Assembly: GCF_000931445.1 (NCBI RefSeq)
Contig: NZ_CP010849.1
Span: forward strand, 1 to 64,000
Length of the DNA stretch: 64,000 nt
Source: Streptomyces cyaneogriseus subsp. noncyanogenus
GTDB lineage: Bacteria; Actinomycetota; Actinomycetes; Streptomycetales; Streptomycetaceae
Reading direction: 5' to 3'
Under the pieces are notes generated by a model, which ran no database searches, was not told the DNA's origin, and worked only from the letters and a program-made list of their open reading frames with translations. Within the stretch, counting starts at the first letter, position 1; each line of letters opens with the position of its first letter. A program made the translations under genes and the position numbers. Shown here one piece after another: positions 25,570 through 35,300 of the stretch.

Positions 25570-28500
25570 GGCCGCTGAGCATCACCCTGTCCGGAGTCCG
25601 CAGCTACATCGGCACCTGCGGACCGTTGGACTTCACCCAACGGAGCCTGGTCGGCATCCTCGGCGACACCGGCGCGGGCAAGTCGACACTGCTGGAGGCG
25701 ATCACCTACGCCCTCTACGGCAGGACATCCTGGGGCGACCACGGGACACAGCTGATCGCCGACGGCTGCGAGAAGATGTCGATCGACTTTACCTTCACCG
25801 TCGACGGCACGGCCTGGCGCGTCATCCGTGTCTGCCACAGGGGCGACCGCAGCCCCGAGGTACGCCTGTGCTCCGGGGACACCGATGGCACGGCCGTCAA
25901 CGGCGTCAGGCCGGTCAACCGGCGCATCCAGGAACTGCTGAACCTGGACTACGCGAGCTTCACGAGTGCCGTGCTCCTGCCGCAGGGCAAGTTCGACACG
26001 CTCCTCAACGCCACCGGCACCGCTCGCACCCAGCTTCTGAGGTCCTTGCTCGGCATCGACGAGCTCCAGCGCCTGGGTCGGCGCGCGGAGGATCACCGCG
26101 CACGGGTCGACGCCCTGCTGCGCAAGGCGACCGAGGCCCGTGGCCGCCTGCGCGAGGACCCAGAAGCCGACGCCCATCGTCTGCGCAGCCAGCAGACCGA
26201 GGCCGAGAAGAGTGCAGCCGAGCTGTCCGGGCACCTGGACACCCTGCGCCGACTGCAACATGAGGCCGGTGGCCTGCAGCAGCACGGCGCGGAGACCGCC
26301 CGCGCAGCATCCGCCCTGGCGGAACGCACCGCTACCGATGTACAGGCGCCCCTCGCCGCGCTCGTCACCTACGACCGCATCCTGCAGGAACAGCTGGACA
26401 CCCTCGACCGCACCCACGAGGACACCACACGGCAGCGTGACCTGCTGCAGGCCGCACTGGACGAGGACCGCGGCAGCGGCCTGACCATCACTGCTCTCGC
26501 CGCAGCAGCCGAAGTACTGCAGGCCGCCCCGGGGCTGCTGAGTACCCTCGGCGAGCAGCAGCAGGAACTGCAGCAGGACCTCGACCGCCTCCGAGAGGAC
26601 GACCACTCCATCCAGGAGGACAGTGACCGCCTGGCGAAGCAAGCTGCCCGGCTCCCCGAACTCGACGAGGACGCCGAGCGCGCCCGCAAGCAGGTAGAGG
26701 AGGCGGAGACAGCCCTCGCCCGGCTGACGGCCACCCTCCGTGTCCTGCTCGAAGAAGGTGCAGCTGTCGCCGAGCACCACGCCGCGCAAGCAGCAGCCCG
26801 GAGCCGGCTCGATGACCTCACCGCCGCGTCAGCCACCGCTGATACCGCCCTCGAGGAACAGCGCGGCCGACTCCAAGAGGCTGCCAAGAAGCTGGAAGCC
26901 GTCCAGCGCGGCGAAGCCGCCCACACCGCCGGAGCATCGCTGTCCCCGGGGGACGCCTGCCCCGTCTGCACGCATCCCCTCGACGCCGCATACACCGCGC
27001 CCGATCCCCAGGACCCCAAGGCGCTGAAGCGGGCGAAGCGGGCCCACAGTGCAGCAGCCACCGCCGTCAACGATGCCCTCACCGCGCAGCAGCAGGTCCA
27101 GGCCGACATCCGGCAGGCAGAACAGGATGAACAGCACCACCTTCAGGCGGCCGATGCGGCCAGGGGCCGCCTCAGCGCCCAGCTCTCCCCCGCCCGGGAC
27201 CATGCCCGGTCTGTGGCAGCCCTGACCGGCCACGACGAGCCAGATTCCTTCGCCGCGCATCTCGTCGCCGACATCACCACCACCGCAGACACACTCCTTG
27301 CCCAGACGCAGCCGAGCGCTACCGAACGCCTTACCCTTCTGGACACGCTGCTGGAGGGCGCCCGAGTACGCACCGAGGATGCGCACCGATCTGCCGCCCG
27401 CATTCGCGACACCGCAGCGTCAGCCACGGCCGACGTCCACACCGCGCAGGCGGTACTCACCCAGCGCCGCAAGACCCTGGAGACTGCCCGTAAAAAGGCC
27501 CGGCAGGAACAGCAGCGCCTAGACCGCGCACGCCAGCAGTTCCTCACTCGGCTGGAGGCGCTGCCGCGCCCCGTGCAGATCAGCCTCCCGGACGAGGACG
27601 CGCTGCCATCCCCGGAAGCCATCGCCGCCTGCGCATCCGCGGCCACCACCCATCTGGAACGCCTGAGCGACCTCGACCGCGAATACACCCAGGTCCTCAG
27701 GAGCCTGCAGCAACTGGCCCAGCAGAGGGAAGACCTAGCCGGCGAACACCGGCGGCGCGTCGCCCAACCGCTACGTCAGCAGCAGACCACTCTCGAGCTG
27801 CGCGCCGAGGCTGCCACAGCAGCGTCACGGCTGCTCAACGACGCGGCCGTGACCGTGCCGTCTCCGCCCGCCGCGTGGGACAAACCCGAGGACGTCGCGG
27901 CCTACGCCTCCGCCCTCGATGCGGCGTGTGCCGATCTGCGTGAAGCCCTCGACGCACTGCAACGCGCTACCCAGGCAACCCTCGAAGAGCTTGCTTCCAG
28001 GGCCGCTGCCGCATTCCGTACCCTCACCCCCCTCGCACCCAAGGCACCACTGTCACCTGCGGCCGACACAAACCTACTGTTCACCCCCAGTCTCCTGGCT
28101 CCCTTCCACGAGCAGGCAGGCGCCCTGCAGTCGCAAGCCGCACAAGCAGCGTCGGGCCTCGCAGAAGCAACGTCCCAGATCCCCTACGCCCGCGCACTCG
28201 ATGCAGCCATCAAAGCGGGTGAACAGCAGCAATCGGCCTGGGCAGGACTGCGCGAAGAGCTCAACGACTCCCGGTTTCCCCGCCACCTGGCCGAGCTGCG
28301 CACCCACTCCCTGCTCACCCTGGGCAGCCGGTTGCTCAAAGACCTGTCCGCCGGCCGGTTCGCCTTCAGCAAGGACTTCCAGATCGTCAGCCTCGGCAAC
28401 AACACCGCCCGCAGCCCCAGAACCCTCTCAGGTGGGGAAACCTTCCAGGCCTCACTCGCCCTGTCACTGGCCCTGGTCGAACTGCACAGCCGCACCAGCG

Positions 28501-28766
28501 CACGCCTGGAAAGCCTCTTCCTCGACGAAGGGTTCGCCACCCTGGACGCCGGAGCTCTCGAAAGCGCCCTATCCACACTGCGCACCCACGTCGGCGGTGA
28601 CAAACTCCTGGCCGTCATCAGCCATCTCCACCCCGTCGCTGAAAGCGTCAACGACGTCCTGTGGGTGGAAAAAGATGTGTCGGGTTCCACCGCCCGCTGG
28701 CTCACCCCACAGGAACATCACACCCTCGTACGAAGCAACTTCCACAACCTGGCAGAGCTCACCTGA
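25566..28766 (+). CDS. sbcC: Exonuclease subunit SbcC (Rad50-like)
   Basis: A 1066-residue Rad50/SbcC ATPase. Walker A GDTGAGKS is at residues 33-40 and the Q-loop segment LLPQGKFDTLLNATG follows near 140. Long coiled-coil arms flank a zinc-hook CPVC at about 465. The signature LSGGETFQASLALSLALVEL and Walker B LFLDEGFATLD are near the C-terminus. ATG at 25566 overlaps the sbcD stop (ATGA) and is preferred over the frame start at 25533. All ATPase motifs and the hook are intact, so a working SbcCD nuclease is expected. Confidence 0.93.
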   Translation: MRPLSITLSGVRSYIGTCGPLDFTQRSLVGILGDTGAGKSTLLEAITYALYGRTSWGDHGTQLIADGCEKMSIDFTFTVDGTAWRVIRVCHRGDRSPEVRLCSGDTDGTAVNGVRPVNRRIQELLNLDYASFTSAVLLPQGKFDTLLNATGTARTQLLRSLLGIDELQRLGRRAEDHRARVDALLRKATEARGRLREDPEADAHRLRSQQTEAEKSAAELSGHLDTLRRLQHEAGGLQQHGAETARAASALAERTATDVQAPLAALVTYDRILQEQLDTLDRTHEDTTRQRDLLQAALDEDRGSGLTITALAAAAEVLQAAPGLLSTLGEQQQELQQDLDRLREDDHSIQEDSDRLAKQAARLPELDEDAERARKQVEEAETALARLTATLRVLLEEGAAVAEHHAAQAAARSRLDDLTAASATADTALEEQRGRLQEAAKKLEAVQRGEAAHTAGASLSPGDACPVCTHPLDAAYTAPDPQDPKALKRAKRAHSAAATAVNDALTAQQQVQADIRQAEQDEQHHLQAADAARGRLSAQLSPARDHARSVAALTGHDEPDSFAAHLVADITTTADTLLAQTQPSATERLTLLDTLLEGARVRTEDAHRSAARIRDTAASATADVHTAQAVLTQRRKTLETARKKARQEQQRLDRARQQFLTRLEALPRPVQISLPDEDALPSPEAIAACASAATTHLERLSDLDREYTQVLRSLQQLAQQREDLAGEHRRRVAQPLRQQQTTLELRAEAATAASRLLNDAAVTVPSPPAAWDKPEDVAAYASALDAACADLREALDALQRATQATLEELASRAAAAFRTLTPLAPKAPLSPAADTNLLFTPSLLAPFHEQAGALQSQAAQAASGLAEATSQIPYARALDAAIKAGEQQQSAWAGLREELNDSRFPRHLAELRTHSLLTLGSRLLKDLSAGRFAFSKDFQIVSLGNNTARSPRTLSGGETFQASLALSLALVELHSRTSARLESLFLDEGFATLDAGALESALSTLRTHVGGDKLLAVISHLHPVAESVNDVLWVEKDVSGSTARWLTPQEHHTLVRSNFHNLAELT

Positions 28767-29016
28767 CTCCACCTAGTGCGGAAGCAGCACACCGCTCGGC
28801 GTACGTACAGCTGCCCCGGCTCGCGCTGCTGCACCTCCAGAAGCGGCCACTCTCAACCCACCTGTGATCCATGGAATGCACGGGCCCGCCAGTCCTGCGC
28901 ACAACGGCGGGCCCATGAGCCCCTGCGGGCGGTCTCCTCCTCGCACCGCAGGTCGCCGACCCGCCGGCACCGGGCGTAGTTCCGGAGTGGTGAGGCCAGG
29001 CGGGCCGCCGGGCTAG

Positions 29017-30588
29017 TACTCCAGCAGCGTTTCGCTATCTGGCCTGGTCACAGGCGTCGTCCGGAGTGTAGTGGGCTGGTGGTGTGCCAGGGGCGGTCTT
29101 GCCTGACCGCCCCTCCAACGAGTGGATCGGGAAAGTGGCTGGGCCCTGATACGGACAGCCTCCTCGCATGATCGATGAACATGCGGACGCTGGCTGGGAA
29201 CGAGAACTCGATGACCTTTTTCTCTGCATCGGTCACCGCTTTGGCCGTGCTGACCTGCGGCGCCGGATGCGGGACTATGTGCGGGGCCTGCTCGCCCCCG
29301 TCGGCCGCAAGAACGGCTGGCAGTTGGCGGAGTTTGCCGGGCACCGCACGCCCGACGGCCTCCAGCGGCTGCTGAACGGAGCGACCTGGGACGCTGACGA
29401 CGTCCGCGACGACCTGCAGTCGTACGTCGCCAAGCACCTCGGCGACGACAACGGGGTACTCGTCATCGACGACACCGGCTTCCTCAAGAAGGGCACCACC
29501 TCGGCTGGGGTGCAGCGCCAGTACTCCGGCACCGCCGGCCGCACAGAGAACTGCCAGATCGGTGTCTTCGCCGCCTACACCTCCGCCGCCGGCCGCGCGT
29601 TGGTGGACCGGGAACTGTATCTGCCCAAGTCCTGGACGGATGACCGTGAGCGCTGCCGGGCGGCGAAGGTCCCCGACGAGCGCGGCTTCGCCACCAAGGG
29701 AGAGCTGGCCAAGCGCCTCGTACTGCGCGCCCTGGCTTCCGGTCTTCCCCTCGCCTGGGTGGCCGCGGACGCCGCCTATGGGCAGGAGGGGCGTTTCCGC
29801 CGCATGCTGGAGCAGTCCGGCCTTGGCTACGTGCTCGCGGTGCCCAAGTCCCAGCAGGTCTTCGGCCCACGGATCGACCACCTCTTCGCTCAGGCTCCCG
29901 TGGAGGCATGGGAGCCGATCTCGTGCGGCAACGGGGCCAAGGGGCCCCGGCTCTACCACTGGGCGGCACTGGAACTGCCCACGGTGGCCGAGTTCGACTA
30001 CCAGGGCGATGTCCCGGTCCGTCGGCGGTGGGCGCTGGCCCGTCGCAGCTTGAGCAGGCCAGAGGAGATCGCCTACTTCCTCGCCTACGCACCACCCGAG
30101 AGTGCGGTGGCCGACCTGGTGCGGGTCGCCGGGATGCGCTGGCAGATCGAGGAGTGCTTCCAGGCCGCGAAGAACGAGTGTGGCCTGGACCAGTACGAGG
30201 TCCGTCGTTACGTCGGCTGGTATCGGCACATCACCCTGGCGATGCTCGCTCATGCCTATCTGGCGGTCATGGCGGCCGACGCGGCGGCAAAAGGGGATGC
30301 AGAAACGCTTTTGGCCCCTTGGCTCCGCTCACCGTGGCAGAAGTCCGGCGGCTGCTGGCGCCTCGCCTCGCCGGGCACCGCCGAGGTGGCCGGTCGCTTC
30401 GCGCGCACCTGCTGAGCTGGTCACGCTGGCGCCGCAGACGCCAGGTCGTCGCCCGCCACTGCCACTACCGGCGACGACTCCACTCGTTGGAGGGGCGGTC
30501 AGGCAAGACCGCCCCTGGCACACCACTAGCCCACTACACTCCGGACGACGCCTCTGACCAGGCCAGATAGCGAAACGCTGCTGGAGTA
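29017..30588 (+). mobile_element. IS701-family element with 106-bp terminal repeats
   Basis: A complete 1572-bp element. Inverted ends at 29017-29122 and 30483-30588 match at 104 of 106 positions, far longer than the usual 15-40 bp. Each end is flanked by CTAG (29013-29016 and 30589-30592), the target duplication expected of IS701-type transposases. It carries one intact transposase gene. A third copy of the end lies at 62995-63100. Confidence 0.92.
29168..30415 (+). CDS. IS701-family transposase
   Basis: A 415-residue DDE transposase. The three acidic residues sit in VLVIDDTGFLKKG, WVAADAAYGQEGRF and WQIEECFQAAKNECGL. The last carries the extended C-terminal helix YVGWYRHITLAMLAHAYL typical of IS701/IS4-like enzymes. 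ATG at 29168 lies about 45 bp inside the left terminal repeat. The frame is intact and its composition matches the host, so the element may still be active. Confidence 0.92.
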   Translation: MIDEHADAGWERELDDLFLCIGHRFGRADLRRRMRDYVRGLLAPVGRKNGWQLAEFAGHRTPDGLQRLLNGATWDADDVRDDLQSYVAKHLGDDNGVLVIDDTGFLKKGTTSAGVQRQYSGTAGRTENCQIGVFAAYTSAAGRALVDRELYLPKSWTDDRERCRAAKVPDERGFATKGELAKRLVLRALASGLPLAWVAADAAYGQEGRFRRMLEQSGLGYVLAVPKSQQVFGPRIDHLFAQAPVEAWEPISCGNGAKGPRLYHWAALELPTVAEFDYQGDVPVRRRWALARRSLSRPEEIAYFLAYAPPESAVADLVRVAGMRWQIEECFQAAKNECGLDQYEVRRYVGWYRHITLAMLAHAYLAVMAADAAAKGDAETLLAPWLRSPWQKSGGCWRLASPGTAEVAGRFARTC

Positions 30589-30632
30589 CTAGCCCGAGAC
30601 GGTAAGCCGTCGACCTGTGCACAGTCCGCCGC

Positions 30633-30836
30633 ATGAACATGAATACGAACCCGCTCCACGGAGACCCCTGCCCGCTGTGCGACCGCCCGCTCACTCTGCG
30701 CACGACCGTCGTCGTCCGCTCGAACGTGCCGTACCCCACCCGGACCGACTCCCTGCCCCACTGCACCGTCTGTGCCAACGACCTGCCCAACCGGCAGAGG
30801 TGGTACGACCTGATGAACGACCGCTACGGCCTCTGA
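30633..30836 (+). CDS. Small zinc-ribbon-like protein
   Basis: A 67-residue protein with two Cys pairs, CPLCDRPL (residues 13-16) and HCTVCANDL (about 43-49), a typical zinc-ribbon spacing. The rest is short, with a C-terminal WYDLMNDRYGL. High G/C at third codon positions supports coding. It starts 40 bp after the IS701 target duplication, so its native promoter may have been separated from it by the insertion. Function unknown. Confidence 0.55.
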   Translation: MNMNTNPLHGDPCPLCDRPLTLRTTVVVRSNVPYPTRTDSLPHCTVCANDLPNRQRWYDLMNDRYGL

Positions 30837-31007
30837 CCCGGACCGTGCGAATGCTGCGCCCGGCCTCATCAGCACCACCCATCACGAAATTCGTCCCGAG
30901 CCGACTTCAACGCCATCCAACGCGCATCAACGCACCACTTTCCCGACCGCCTACCACCGCTGAGCGCACCGCGTCACCGACGCCCTTCCACACGAACAGC
31001 CATCACC

Positions 31008-31030
31008 GCCCCCGGTCACCGGCCGGGGGC
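31008..31030 (+). terminator. GC-rich hairpin, terminator-like
   Basis: GCCCCCGG (31008-31015) and CCGGGGGC (31023-31030) form a perfect 8-bp stem followed by TTCG. It lies 26 bp before a reading frame opening at 31056 and could terminate or attenuate transcription into it. Confidence 0.5.
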
Positions 31031-31055
31031 TTCGTGCGTCCTGGAGGAGTTCGCC

Positions 31056-31300
31056 GTGCCCACCTACGAGGCCCTGCCGCGCTTCACCGCCTCGCCCCCG
31101 AACAGCGTCGCCGCTTCCGCCAGGCCGTCAACGCGTTCGTCGACGGCCTGCGCGCCCGTCGAGAACGGAGGGCAGGGGGCGTCAGCCGCTGGCGGGCTCG
31201 GCGCCCGCACCGAAGCGCGGGACGTCCGTGCCCGCAACGTCCGACCGGAGAGCTGGTACCGGGCACGTATTGGAAAAGGGCTGTATTCCTGCGCTCGACC
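31056..31300 (+). pseudogene. Frameshifted remnant of a small actinomycete protein
   Basis: A frame opening with GTG at 31056 behind a GGAGGAG reads MPTYEALPRFT, then loses coherence. A different frame of the same strand continues with LHRLAPEQRRRFRQAVNAFV and DGLRARRE. Joined, this resembles a small conserved Streptomyces protein with a PRFT plus LSPEQR-RRFR pattern, recalled from memory. A short deletion near 31085 is the simplest explanation: a pseudogene or a sequencing error. Confidence 0.45.
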
Positions 31301-31637
31301 GTAGCCCCTCACGCCGTCTTGTCTTGCAGTGTCTGAGTGAGTCACTCCTCGATGCGCCGTGTGTGCTGGGCGCGTAGAGCCGGGAGTCGAGTTCTTGGCC
31401 GAGCGCCGAGCGCCGAGCGGCGGGCCTGACCGATGCGGACGTGCACCCGGCAAGGTCCGGGTTGATCGTGTCAGGGAGTCGAGGTGCCGGGCCGGCGCGG
31501 CCGACCCTGGTCTGGGAACGTGGGCGAGCCTGCCACCAGATCGGATGATCTTAGGCAAATCACCTTGCGTATCTGATCGGGTACGTAATGTGCTTGCGCT
31601 GGGGTCGAAGGTCGGCCCCGCGAAGGGACGGCACATC

Positions 31638-32038
31638 ATGGCGACACAGGTCTCCACCGACATCGCAGCCGTGCGCAACAGCGTCTGGGTCCGCTGGCTG
31701 CCGAACGCGCTGCCTGCCGCCGGCTACATCACCTTGAAGAACTCCGGCGACAAGGACCTCAAGGTAACCAAGATCAGCAGCCCCGACTACCAGAAGATCA
31801 CGGTCTACCAGACCGTTGTCGACTCCGAGAGCTCAAAGATGGTCAAGGTCGACGACTTCACCATCCCCGCCAAAGGCGAGTTCGCGTTGGTCCCGGGCCA
31901 GTTCCACCTGATGCTCGAAAAGCCGACCCATCTGATCACCCCGGCGACAACGCCCGCGTCATGTTTTTCCTCGACCTCGACCCCCGGCAGGTCTTCAAGG
32001 TCAGGATGCCCGTCCGTACCTCGCCCGAGCTGTACTGA
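31638..32038 (+). pseudogene. PCu(A)C-like copper-binding domain protein, frameshifted
   Basis: ATG at 31638 opens a 133-codon frame that shifts by one base in the C-rich run near 31938-31944. Before the shift it reads WVRWLPNALPAAGYITLKNSG and GQFHLMLEKPTHLI. After it the next frame gives PGDNARVMFFLDLDPRQVF and ends SPELY at 32038. The whole matches the PCu(A)C fold (PF04314), including the HLML element, but lacks a signal peptide. A C missing from a homopolymer is the likely cause, so the gene may be intact in the organism. The next gene starts 30 bp downstream. Confidence 0.6.
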
Positions 32039-32067
32039 GCCCGCCCACGCCACCAGGAGTCCCGGAC

Positions 32068-32445
32068 ATGACCACGTACCACCTCGACCTCGGCGACAAC
32101 CAGACGGAAGTACTCGCCTCCGTCACCAAACTCACCATCACCCACACCGAACTCGACATCGACGCCTTCCTGGCCGCCGACGCCAACGCCCCCGTGCCCC
32201 TCTGGGGCGACGTGGTCCTCACCCGCGGCAACGACCGCCACCCCGCCACCACCGCCTGGGTCGAAGACGTCGAGAACACCAGCACCCACCAGGACGTCGT
32301 TCTCATCGCCGGCGACCCCGCCGACCCGAAGGCCCGCCGCATCCGCCTCACCGACGCCTGGGCCAGCGCCAGCTACCACCTGGACGAGGACGACGACCCC
32401 GACGCCTTCGCCATCGCCTTCACCGACATCACCGTCGAGAAGTAA
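32068..32445 (+). CDS. Hypothetical 125-aa acidic protein
   Basis: A 125-residue acidic protein starting MTTYHLDLGDNQTEVLAS, with alternating strands and Asp/Thr-rich turns, so probably a beta-sandwich. I do not recognise the family. It follows the copper-binding-like gene by 29 bp with a CAGGAG upstream, so the two may be co-transcribed. Codon use fits the host. No function is proposed. Confidence 0.55.
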   Translation: MTTYHLDLGDNQTEVLASVTKLTITHTELDIDAFLAADANAPVPLWGDVVLTRGNDRHPATTAWVEDVENTSTHQDVVLIAGDPADPKARRIRLTDAWASASYHLDEDDDPDAFAIAFTDITVEK

Positions 32446-32645
32446 CCCCGCCTCCCGAACGACACAGCTCGTCCGGTCCGGAACGCTGATGCCTCAGGAC
32501 CGGACGACCACATCTGGGCCCTGCCCATCGGGCCCTCTCCTGCGGCCTCAGAACCACCGTCCTCGGATCCCTGAGTGCAGCCCGTTCACCGCCATCCCGG
32601 CCACCAGGGCAGGAGGATCGACTCGTCGTTGAGTCCGGGCTCGCC

Positions 32646-33525
32646 TTACCGGGATGTCAGATAGGCGTTCCAGTCGCGGGCGGCGCGGCGGGTCCAGTGC
32701 AGGGCGGAGGTGATGCTGATGCCGAGGAGGTCGCTGAGGACGGGGGCGGGCAGGTCGGTGGCCAGGGTGAGCAGGGCGGTGTTGCGGCTGGGGTGGGCGG
32801 GCATCTGGTGGCGGCGGAGTTTGGCCGCGAGGGCGGCAGGGGAGCGGTGGGTGCCGGGGGCGTAGCCGGGGACGATCCAGGTGGCGGGTGGGGTGGTGCG
32901 GCCGATGGCGGATTCTTGGTGAGCGTGGTCGGCTTGCCGGCGTAGCAGACGGTGGACGGCCGGAGGCAGATCGGTGGGGTGGTCGCCGAGGATCAGCACG
33001 GGCTGGTCGCCGTCGTGAAGACGGTCGCTGGTCAGTTCGGTGATCTTGGAGACCGGCATGCCGTACAGCAGCATCAGGGCTTTTGCCGCCCGCACGTCCA
33101 GGGGCAGCGTGTCGTCGTGGAGGCAGCGTTGCAGGTGGGCCCAGTGTTCGGTGTCGCTGAACCAGGTCGGGGCCTCGCCTCGGGGCCGGGGGCGGACATC
33201 GTGGAGGCCGGTCAGGCGGCGTTGGTGGGCCCAGCGCAGGAAGGGGCGGACGTGGCGGCGTTCGAGCGGGCCGGTCAGCCACAGGTCGACCTGGTGTTGG
33301 GTGAGGTCGGCCAGGGCCGTGTGGTGTTCATCCAGCCAGAGGAGGAAGGCGCCGGCGCAGCGGATGGTGTTGCGGGCGCGGGTGGCGCTGGCGGAGGTGA
33401 AGCGGCGGCGTGCGGCGCGGCGGCGGGCCTGGCGCAGGACGGACCATTGGGCGTAGGTGCGCAGGAGGTTGCGGTGCTGGGGCGGCAGGGTGGCGAGGGT
33501 GCGTTCGAGCCAGGGCTGGAGGGCG
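32646..33525 (-). CDS. Zinc-ribbon recombinase, C-terminal half (split by linker array 1)
   Basis: The last 293 codons of a gene interrupted by linker array 1. Deleting 33526-33927 joins this part in frame to 33928-35300 as a single open frame of about 750 residues. This half has the helical core-binding region of tyrosine recombinases (RTYAQWSVLRQARRRA, FLRWAHQRRLTGL) and a degenerate catalytic domain (LMLLYGMPVSKITELTSDRL), ending WNAYLTSR. A clear Arg-His-Arg-Tyr catalytic set is not visible, so it may assist the canonical recombinase two genes upstream. Confidence 0.75.
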
Positions 33526-33927
33526 CGTAATAACTTCGTATAGCATACATTATACGAAGTTATACGAGCATAACTTCGTATAGCATACATTATACGAAGT
33601 TATACGAGCATAACTTCGTATAGCATACATTATACGAAGTTATACGAGCATAACTTCGTATAGCATACATTATACGAAGTTATACGAGCATAACTTCGTA
33701 TAGCATACATTATACGAAGTTATACGAGCATAACTTCGTATAGCATACATTATACGAAGTTATACGAGCATAACTTCGTATAGCATACATTATACGAAGT
33801 TATACGAGCATAACTTCGTATAGCATACATTATACGAAGTTATACGAGCATAACTTCGTATAGCATACATTATACGAAGTTATACGAGCATAACTTCGTA
33901 TAGCATACATTATACGAAGTTATACGA
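33526..33927. repeat. Linker array 1: ten loxP-containing repeats (assembly artefact)
   Basis: Ten identical loxP sites (arms ATAACTTCGTATA and its complement, spacer GCATACAT) start every 40 bp from 33530 to 33890. The block begins with CGTA and ends with ACGA, the ends of the 454 Titanium mate-pair linker as I remember it. No recombinase of the Cre family is nearby. Excision restores the surrounding gene exactly in frame. This is unremoved linker multiplied by the assembler. Confidence 0.95.
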
Positions 33928-35300
33928 GGTGCGTGGCGGGGCGGGAGGATGCCGAGATGGACGAGGGTGGCACGCAGGTGCGCCTGGCCGTGTCCGGGGC
34001 CGAGGGCGTCAAGGGCTTCATGGGTGACGGGAGCGCCGGAGGCGAGGAGGTTGCGCAGCAGGGCCGCTCCGCCGTGGGGTTTGTCCAGCCACACCAGGGC
34101 CGAGTAGGCGCGCGGTACGCGCAGTAGGGCCTGGTTCAGCGGCTCCAGAGCGGCGGGGACGGTGCCGTCAGGCCCGGTGAACTCGATGGTGAGACGGCGT
34201 CGCAGCACGCAGCGGGAACAGCAAGGACCGCGGTCGGTCTCCCGGCCGCTGCCGCAGATCAGGCACAGGTAAGGGTTGGCGGCGCCCGAGCACACACCGC
34301 ATACCGGGCTGCCGTGATCATCGGTGCCGATCAGCGGCCGGGTACGGCCGCAGCTCGTACAGGGTCTGGGGTGGGAACGGATGTAGCGATAGCAGGCAGG
34401 GCACACGCCGCCCATCGGCCAGCGGGCCTGGTACCGACGGTCCGCTCCACAGCGTGCGCACCCCGCGGTGGCCACGGTTCGGCAGGCCCCGCACCGTGGA
34501 CTGCCGGCGCGCACCCCCCGGCACGGCCGCTCACGGCCACAGCCGACACAGACGGCCAGCGGCCCCTGCCAGCAGCCGCGGCACAGATCCGGCCGGCCGT
34601 CACGGGCCCGGACATAGACGGGCCGCACCCGGCCACAGCGGCCACAGGGCTGGCGGGCGCGCCGTTTCTCCTGGCAGGGCGAGCACAGCGCCCGTCCGTC
34701 GGGCAGGCGGGCGGCCACGGCCCGGGTGTGGCCGCACCGCGCACAGGGCTCCGGCGGCGGGGCGCCGCACCGGCCGCACAGCCCGCTTCCGTCGGGCAGA
34801 CGGCGCCGGACCCGTGCCCGGCGCCCGCAACTGGAACAGGGCTCGTGCCGGGCCGGGTCGGCAGCGTAACAACTCCCGCACACCGGCCCGCGGGCGTCGA
34901 TGGCTGCCACGACGCCCTCACATCCGCAACGCGTACACGGGCGCTTGCGGTCTTGTGCGCCGCAGGAGCCGCACACCCTTCCCTCGGCTCGTTGTTCGGG
35001 CAGCGGGCGGAGCCGGCCGCAGCGCGCGCACCCCGGGACCTGCACCGGGTGCCCGGCCTTCTTCAGGTATTCAAGGAGGCGCAGCAGCGAGGGCGGGATG
35101 TCCGCGTTGCCGGCGGTCAGGGCGTCGGGGTGCCGGCGAAGGTGGGCGTCGAGGCGGTGCAGCCCGGCGGATGGTGCTGCGGCGTACCGGCGCCGGTACC
35201 GCCCCTGCCGCCCCTGCCGTCGGCGGCGGTCTTGCGGACCTGGGTGTTGGTCACCCTCACCTCGACCAGATCGTTCGGGGTGCAGCCGAGGATGTCGCAC
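33928..35300 (-). CDS. Zinc-ribbon recombinase, N-terminal half
   Basis: The first part of the split recombinase gene. From about residue 85 it carries nine to ten consecutive C-x-x-C(G) zinc-ribbon units (for example CARCGRLRPL, CGSCGAQDRK, CTRCGCEG, CGRCGRVRPV), then a helical segment (ALLRNLLASGAPVTHEALDAL) leading into the recombinase core. Such long zinc-ribbon arrays would bind DNA. The frame opens with ATG at 35300, overlapping the HTH gene by 184 bp, and the first 60 residues are Arg/Pro-rich. The true start is probably nearer LHRLDAHLRRHPDAL, possibly masked by a small sequence error. Confidence 0.72.

Noticed and set aside
33526..33927. Possible CRISPR array or natural Cre-lox system
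   Set aside because: The repeats are exact loxP with a constant 6-bp gap and no variable spacers. No cas genes or Cre are present, and excision restores a gene.
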